From an uncultured Kineothrix sp. (GTDB lineage: Bacteria; Bacillota; Clostridia; Lachnospirales; Lachnospiraceae), in assembly GCA_910587275.1 (NCBI GenBank), contig CAJUMD010000117.1:1-10200 (forward strand): a DNA stretch of 10,200 nucleotides. The letters are read 5' to 3'. Both the position numbers and the translations under genes were made by a program. Numbering within the stretch: the stretch's first letter is position 1; each line of letters begins with the position of its first letter. This document shows positions 6,649 through 10,200 of this stretch, one piece after another. The notes beneath the pieces were generated by a model. That model was not told the DNA's origin, ran no database searches, and saw only the letters and a list, made by a program, of their open reading frames with translations.

Positions 6649-6700
6649 AGTATAATCACTCCTTATGTAGCAGAATTTTTGGTACATAGATACATATGCA

Positions 6701-6729
6701 ATATTACTATATTGGAGTGTGGGTGTCAA
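6701..6729 (-). promoter_or_regulatory. Promoter of the CNNM/CorC gene
   Basis: On the minus strand, a consensus TTGACA (6724-6729), a 17-base spacer and TAATAT (6701-6706). Transcription would start near 6694, about 45 bases before the TTG start. The -35 box begins 15 bases past the DUF4364 stop, giving the last gene of the cluster its own input. It also settles the start codon of the CNNM gene. Confidence 0.7.
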
Positions 6730-6744
6730 GTGGCAGGAAACGCC

Positions 6745-7260
6745 CTAAAATAACTGTTCCACAAGGTACCGGTAAATTTCCTGGTTTTTGCGCTGCCAGT
6801 TGTCGCAGATGGCGGCGGCGGATTCTTTCGTCGGAACGGAAAGGGTGATGTCCAAAAGGTGCAGGTCTTTTTCTTTCGCGACGAGGTGTGCTTCGTATTC
6901 GCCCGTGGTGGCTTTGTAGTAGTCGGCGAGAATGGAGGACTCGTTGCGCATTTCGATTTCGTGCTCCATGAAAAAATCCCGAATTTCGTTTTTGATGGCA
7001 TCGCTGATGCGGTCCTTGAAGTATGCCAGTGTGCTCGTTCCTTCGGCGGTGAGCAGAAGCTGGGTGCGGTTTCCGAAGGGGCGGGCAGTAATGAGGGAGG
7101 CTTCCGTCAGCTCGCTGATTGCCTGTTGTAAAGTGAGGAAATTCGTGTATTCCTTTTCCAAAATGAACTCGCTGATCTGTGCGCCGGTCAGCGGGAAATC
7201 CACCCGGTCCAGCATGTATAAAACGATTAATTTATAGAGGGTCAGCGATTCCTGCGGCAT
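6745..7260 (-). CDS. DUF4364 family protein, winged-helix-like
   Basis: A 171-residue protein of the DUF4364 family, common in Clostridia and of unknown function. The N-terminal 80 residues have the feel of a winged-helix domain: the helix LTLYKLIVLYMLDRV, then TGAQISEFIL, a candidate recognition helix around LTLQQAISELTEASLI, and a wing around FGNRTQLLLTAEG. The C-terminal half is an alpha/beta region, with a hydrophobic strand near LHLLDITLSVP. A DNA-binding or PadR-like role is plausible but unproven. ATG 7260 has AAAGGAG about nine bases upstream. It lies 54 bases after the radical SAM gene, with no terminator between them, so it is probably in that transcript. No signal peptide or membrane segment is seen. 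Confidence 0.8.
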   Translation of the reverse strand: MPQESLTLYKLIVLYMLDRVDFPLTGAQISEFILEKEYTNFLTLQQAISELTEASLITARPFGNRTQLLLTAEGTSTLAYFKDRISDAIKNEIRDFFMEHEIEMRNESSILADYYKATTGEYEAHLVAKEKDLHLLDITLSVPTKESAAAICDNWQRKNQEIYRYLVEQLF

Positions 7261-7314
7261 GGCGTGTTGCTCCTTTCTTAATGATTTTTTGATTTTTGGC
7301 GTTCCTTTTTGTTT

Positions 7315-8325
7315 TTACGTTTTCCTATTCTGGTATTTGCCCTGGTAGGCATCTAGGACTTTCATGCGGTGGTGGAGCGCGTTCAGGACTTTTTTCTTTT
7401 CCAGGCTCCATAACGGGGCAACCAGTAAATCCCTCGCGCCGTCTCCCGTAACGCGGTGGAGGACGGTGTCCGGGGAAAGGTGTTCGATGCAGCGGATCAG
7501 GATGTCCAGGTATTCTTCCATGGAAAGGGTCCGGAAGCATCCTTTTTCATAGTCGGCGGCGAGGTCGGTACCTTTTAATACGTGAAGAAGCTGCAGTTTC
7601 ACGCCGGATACGGGAAGGCGGTTTAAGTATTCCACGGTCTGCAGCATCATGGCGGCGTCTTCCCCCGGCAGTCCCAAAATGACATGGACAATTACCGGAA
7701 CGGACAAGCCATGCAGTGCGTCCACTGCCCGGGCAAAACAGGAAAGGGGATATCCCCGCCGGATATAGACGGCTGTTTGCTTATGGATGGTCTGTAAGCC
7801 TAGCTCAATCCAAAGGAATTTTTCCGGGTAATCCATCTTCAGCCGGTTCAGCAGTTTTAACACCTCTTCCGGCAGGCAGTCGGGGCGGGTGGCAATGGAA
7901 ATGCCGGCGGCAAGGGGATGTTCCAGTGCGCTGCGGTAAAGCCGCTCCAAACGGGAAACCGGCGCATAGGTATTGGTATATGCCTGGAAATATGCAACAA
8001 AAGGTTCCTGGCAGACAGGAGGAAACCTGTCTGCTTTGGCTGTGGGCAGCATGTCCGGGCGGGGAGTCATGGGGGCGGAACCTGCCGGATGCCAAAGGAA
8101 AGAGGGAGGAACGGCAAATTCACCGCTTCCCCCCTCACTGCAGAAGATGCATCCTCTGGTATCCAGCGTTCCGTCCCGGTTCGGGCAGGTGAAACCGGCA
8201 TCAAAGGAGATTTTCCGCAGCCGGTATCCGTAGCGGTTTTTGAAAAACGCTTCCAGGGAATAGTAGCGTTTTCCATGCCATTTCCCGTTTATGGGGGGAG
8301 GGGAGCCTTTGCCGTTGCCGCTCAT
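7315..8325 (-). CDS. Radical SAM protein, YhcC/TIGR01212 family
   Basis: A 336-residue radical S-adenosylmethionine protein of the YhcC (TIGR01212) type, related to the Elp3-like radical SAM enzymes; the reaction is not established to my knowledge. The cluster cysteines are Cys47, Cys59 and Cys62 (TCPNRDG, then GCIFC), with the wider CX11CX2C spacing characteristic of this family. Other family blocks: YFQAYTNTYAP, ISIATRPDCLP, WIELGLQT, HVILGLPGE and GVKLQLLHVLKGT. Between Cys62 and YFQAYTNTYAP the protein has a Pro-rich stretch (about 70-110) where relatives usually have a helix containing a QI.G-type motif. The ATG overlaps the malic enzyme stop as ATGA, so translation is probably coupled; no strong separate Shine-Dalgarno is visible. 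Confidence 0.9.
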   Translation of the reverse strand: MSGNGKGSPPPINGKWHGKRYYSLEAFFKNRYGYRLRKISFDAGFTCPNRDGTLDTRGCIFCSEGGSGEFAVPPSFLWHPAGSAPMTPRPDMLPTAKADRFPPVCQEPFVAYFQAYTNTYAPVSRLERLYRSALEHPLAAGISIATRPDCLPEEVLKLLNRLKMDYPEKFLWIELGLQTIHKQTAVYIRRGYPLSCFARAVDALHGLSVPVIVHVILGLPGEDAAMMLQTVEYLNRLPVSGVKLQLLHVLKGTDLAADYEKGCFRTLSMEEYLDILIRCIEHLSPDTVLHRVTGDGARDLLVAPLWSLEKKKVLNALHHRMKVLDAYQGKYQNRKT

Positions 8326-9473
8326 ACGATATGCGATTTTACCGCTTCGGCAACTACCTGTGCCACTTTGGGGTTGAAGGCTTCCGGCAGGATGTTATTC
8401 TCGTTTAATTCATGGTCCGGCACAAGTCCTGCGATGGCGTTTGCCGCAGCCAGTTTCATTTCTTCCGTGATTTGGGCAGCGCGTCCTTCCAGTGCGCCTT
8501 TGAAAATGCCGGGGAATGCCACGACGTTATTGACCTGGTTGGGGAAATCGCTGCGTCCGGTGCCGACCACCCTGGCGCCCGCTTCTTTTGCCAAATCCGG
8601 CATGATTTCCGGTACGGGGTTTGCCATGGCGAACAGGATGGCATCTTTATTCATGGAAGTCACCATTTCTTTGGAGACGATGCCCGGGGCGGAAACGCCG
8701 ACAAAAATATCCGCTCCTTTCAGCGCATCGGCGAGGGTTCCCGTTTCGTGGCCGGGGTTGGTAATCTGCGCCATTTTTTCCTGCATCCAGTTTAACCCTT
8801 CGGTCTGTGTGGAAACGATGCCTACTTTGTCGCACATAAGGATATTGGTAAAACCGTAGGTCAGCAGCAGTTTGGTTATGGCAACGCCTGCGCTTCCCGC
8901 GCCGTTTACCACGACACGGCATTCTTCTTTTTTCTTTCCCGTCACTTTTAACGCATTTATGATGCCGGCAAGGACCACGATTGCCGTGCCGTGCTGGTCG
9001 TCGTGGAAGACCGGGATATCAAGGATTTTTTTCAGGCGTTCCTCGATTTCAAAACAGCGGGGGGCGCTGATGTCTTCCAGGTTTATGCCGCCAAAACCCG
9101 GCGCCAGATAGGTGACTGCCTTGATAATTTCCTCCGTATCCTGTGTGTCGAGACAGATGGGAACTGCATTAATGCCTCCGAATTCCTTGAACAGGACGGC
9201 TTTTCCCTCCATGACGGGCATGGCGGCGTAAGGACCGATGTTGCCAAGTCCAAGGACTGCGCTGCCGTCCGATACGACGGCTACGGTATTCGCTTTCATG
9301 GTATAGGTATAGGCGGCTTCCCGGTCTTTGGCGATGACCTTGCACGGCTCCGCTACCCCGGGCGTGTAGGCAAGGGATAAGTCCTCGCGGGATTTTACGG
9401 GGGATTTGGATACGGTTTCCAGTTTCCCGTTCCATTGTTTATGAAGTTCTAATGCTTTTTCGTTCGTAGTCAT
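8322..9473 (-). CDS. Malic enzyme, NAD(P)-dependent, short bacterial form
   Basis: A 383-residue cytoplasmic malic enzyme catalysing oxidative decarboxylation of malate to pyruvate and CO2 with reduction of NAD or NADP. Family blocks: LAYTPGVAEPC with probable catalytic Tyr36, VSDGSAVLGLGNIGP, EGKAVLFK with probable catalytic Lys91, NLEDISAPRCFEIE with metal ligands Glu133-Asp134, FHDDQHGTAIV, and the dinucleotide-binding GAGSAG (191-196) followed by MCDKVGIV. It is the short form: the phosphotransacetylase-like extension of E. coli MaeB is absent, and the protein ends at KSHIV. ATG 9473 has GAGG with a 6-7 base gap. It is first in a minus-strand cluster and overlaps the radical SAM gene by four bases. 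In a fermenter it would link C4 acids to pyruvate and reducing power. Cofactor choice cannot be settled here. Confidence 0.95.
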   Translation of the reverse strand: MTTNEKALELHKQWNGKLETVSKSPVKSREDLSLAYTPGVAEPCKVIAKDREAAYTYTMKANTVAVVSDGSAVLGLGNIGPYAAMPVMEGKAVLFKEFGGINAVPICLDTQDTEEIIKAVTYLAPGFGGINLEDISAPRCFEIEERLKKILDIPVFHDDQHGTAIVVLAGIINALKVTGKKKEECRVVVNGAGSAGVAITKLLLTYGFTNILMCDKVGIVSTQTEGLNWMQEKMAQITNPGHETGTLADALKGADIFVGVSAPGIVSKEMVTSMNKDAILFAMANPVPEIMPDLAKEAGARVVGTGRSDFPNQVNNVVAFPGIFKGALEGRAAQITEEMKLAAANAIAGLVPDHELNENNILPEAFNPKVAQVVAEAVKSHIV

Positions 9474-9566
9474 ATTGTACCTCGTTTCTATGCTGCTTCC
9501 TGCGCATGTAAAATGGATGTATGTTTCCTGCCGCTTTGTGTGCAGGGGATGTATGCTCCAAGTAAC

Positions 9567-9595
9567 ATAATATAATATTCGGGGGGACTCTGCAA
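9567..9595 (-). promoter_or_regulatory. Promoter of the malic enzyme operon
   Basis: On the minus strand, TTGCAG (9590-9595), a 17-base spacer containing a run of six C, and TATTAT (9567-9572). Transcription would start near 9560, giving a leader of about 85 bases. The leader has only a weak 5-base-pair hairpin (CCTGC / GCAGG), so no riboswitch is proposed. Confidence 0.65.
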
Positions 9596-9614
9596 GGGGG
9601 AAACAAAACAGTTC

Positions 9615-10016
9615 CTAATGTCCTTCTATGTTGTCTGCAAACGGGGCGGATGTAATTAAGGAAAAGAAGTAGTTCCCATCCTCCATGGCGGTGATGGAAC
9701 AGCCGGTTTCGTCGAAAGTGTAGTATGCGGACAGCCTGCGTATTATTTCGGTTTCCTGCATACCGGTTGAAAACAGGACGGCAGACAGGCAATCGACATG
9801 GTTTCCTGTCCCGGAGGTATTTCCGGTTTCCGTATATACATCCAAAATAATAATGTCCGGGATTTCACGTTGTAAATAGTTCTGCATCCTGTCTGTCTGC
9901 CGATTGGCAGCAAGACGGTTTACGCACATGCCGAAGATTTCGTACAAAATAAAAAGTCCGATAAGTATAAATGGTAAGGATAAGAGTGCCAATCCGGCTC
10001 TTTTTGATCGTTTCAT
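9615..10016 (-). CDS. Single-pass membrane protein of unknown function
   Basis: Not recognised. A 133-residue protein with a basic N-terminus (MKRSKRAG) and one membrane helix at about 8-30, followed by about 100 soluble residues predicted to lie outside the cell. Three cysteines are visible: Cys31 at the end of the helix (FGMC), and Cys76 and Cys106 in the soluble part, which could pair as a disulfide. It has no lipobox in the usual place and no catalytic motif I know. The soluble part has mixed alpha/beta character (IPDIIILDVYTE, then ETEIIRRLSAYYTF). The ATG at 10014-10016 has a purine-rich GGAAAGGAA tract, but about 13 bases away, farther than usual. It has its own promoter and structured leader, and is followed by the malic enzyme promoter. 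Confidence 0.72.
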   Translation of the reverse strand: MKRSKRAGLALLSLPFILIGLFILYEIFGMCVNRLAANRQTDRMQNYLQREIPDIIILDVYTETGNTSGTGNHVDCLSAVLFSTGMQETEIIRRLSAYYTFDETGCSITAMEDGNYFFSLITSAPFADNIEGH

Positions 10017-10038
10017 GTTAGTGTCCGTGTTCCTTTCC

Positions 10039-10056
10039 TTATTTTGGGGAAAATAA
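10039..10056. repeat. AT-rich perfect hairpin in the leader of the membrane protein gene
   Basis: TTATTTT (10039-10045) and AAAATAA (10050-10056) pair perfectly over a GGGG loop (CCCC on the transcribed strand). It lies between the larger inverted repeat and the RBS tract of the gene at 9615-10016. On its own it is too AT-rich for a classical terminator. It could affect ribosome access or form a T-rich tail behind the larger stem. Confidence 0.4.
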
Positions 10057-10058
10057 TG

Positions 10059-10111
10059 TGCATACCGGAAAAAAATGTGCCGGCATTTTATAAAACCGGT
10101 TCCGGTATGCA
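10059..10111. repeat. 12-bp inverted repeat with internal repeats, at the start of the leader
   Basis: TGCATACCGGAA (10059-10070) and TTCCGGTATGCA (10100-10111) are a perfect 12-base-pair inverted repeat around a 29-base loop. Inside the loop an AAAATG / CATTTT stem encloses CCGG, and CCGG occurs four times in the whole structure. On the minus strand the large stem is followed by ATTATTTT, a partial T-run. The predicted transcription start falls at its right edge, so the messenger would begin with this stem. Options are an attenuator, a 5' stabilising stem, or an operator. Confidence 0.5.
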
Positions 10112-10114
10112 GAA

Positions 10115-10123
10115 ATTATAACA
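10115..10123 (-). promoter_or_regulatory. Extended -10 promoter of the membrane protein gene
   Basis: On the minus strand, TGTTATAAT is an extended -10 element with a consensus TATAAT at 10115-10120. No good -35 box lies 17 bases upstream, which is typical of extended -10 promoters. Transcription would start near 10108, giving a leader of about 92 bases made largely of inverted repeats. Confidence 0.55.
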
Positions 10124-10161
10124 TATGCCCGTGGATATGGGGAGATGATAAGTTTTAGAAT

Positions 10162-10199
10162 GAAATTCGACAAGAGGTTTTAAGCCTCTGCCGAATTTC
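10162..10199. terminator. Two-part stem-loop at the window end, probable terminator
   Basis: GAAATTCG (10162-10169) pairs with CGAATTTC (10192-10199), and inside it AGAGG (10173-10177) pairs with CCTCT (10185-10189) over a 7-base loop. A small internal loop separates the stems. The window stops one base after the stem, so a T-run cannot be seen. It may end a gene lying to the right on the minus strand, or be bidirectional. Confidence 0.45.
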
Positions 10200-10200
10200 T

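Noticed and set aside
7918..8859. A 313-residue plus-strand open frame across the radical SAM and malic enzyme genes
   Set aside because: Antisense to two well-supported, family-matching genes; its translation shows no motif and is a codon-bias shadow.
9474..9614. Possible riboswitch in the malic enzyme leader
   Set aside because: Only about 85 bases of leader with one weak 5-base-pair hairpin and no recognisable conserved core.

Overview
The window looks like chromosome of a Gram-positive anaerobe of the Clostridia, most likely Lachnospiraceae. The grounds are a DUF4364 protein, a clostridial-type large serine recombinase with a DUF4368-like tail, a CNNM/CorC protein starting at TTG behind a strong Shine-Dalgarno, and promoters of the -35/-10 type with 17-base spacers. 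This rests on family knowledge and composition, not on a database match.

Region 1-1550 is the edge of an integrated mobile element. A large serine recombinase, cut by the left window edge, is followed by a stem-loop and then by the 3'-truncated stub of an Xre-type regulator whose promoter and RBS are intact. The simplest reading is that the element inserted into the regulator gene, with the junction near 1550. The DNA from 1 to about 2100 is visibly more AT-rich than the rest. From 1666 to 2192 there is little coding: one doubtful small membrane ORF and two adjacent long inverted repeats.

Region 2193-5141 is a divergent block. A membrane-anchored protein with a long Ser/Thr/Gly/Asp linker and an Ada-like Cys-rich C-terminal module reads left. 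A MATE-family exporter followed by a HAD phosphatase reads right. Both directions have well-formed promoters in the 190-base gap, and the MATE leader can form two mutually exclusive hairpins next to its RBS.

Region 5188-9473 reads leftwards on the minus strand as an apparent operon: malic enzyme, a YhcC/TIGR01212-type radical SAM protein (ATGA overlap), a DUF4364 winged-helix protein, and a CNNM/CorC membrane protein that also has its own promoter. The malic enzyme has a promoter near 9567-9595. The proteins share no obvious pathway; the set looks like housekeeping genes grouped for transcription.

Region 9615-10200 holds an unrecognised single-pass membrane protein behind a leader dense with inverted repeats and an extended -10 promoter, and a terminator-like hairpin at the window end. 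I saw no tRNA, rRNA, CRISPR array or complete insertion sequence. No clearly new multi-gene system is evident; the best leads are the element junction, the Ada-like surface protein and the two structured leaders.
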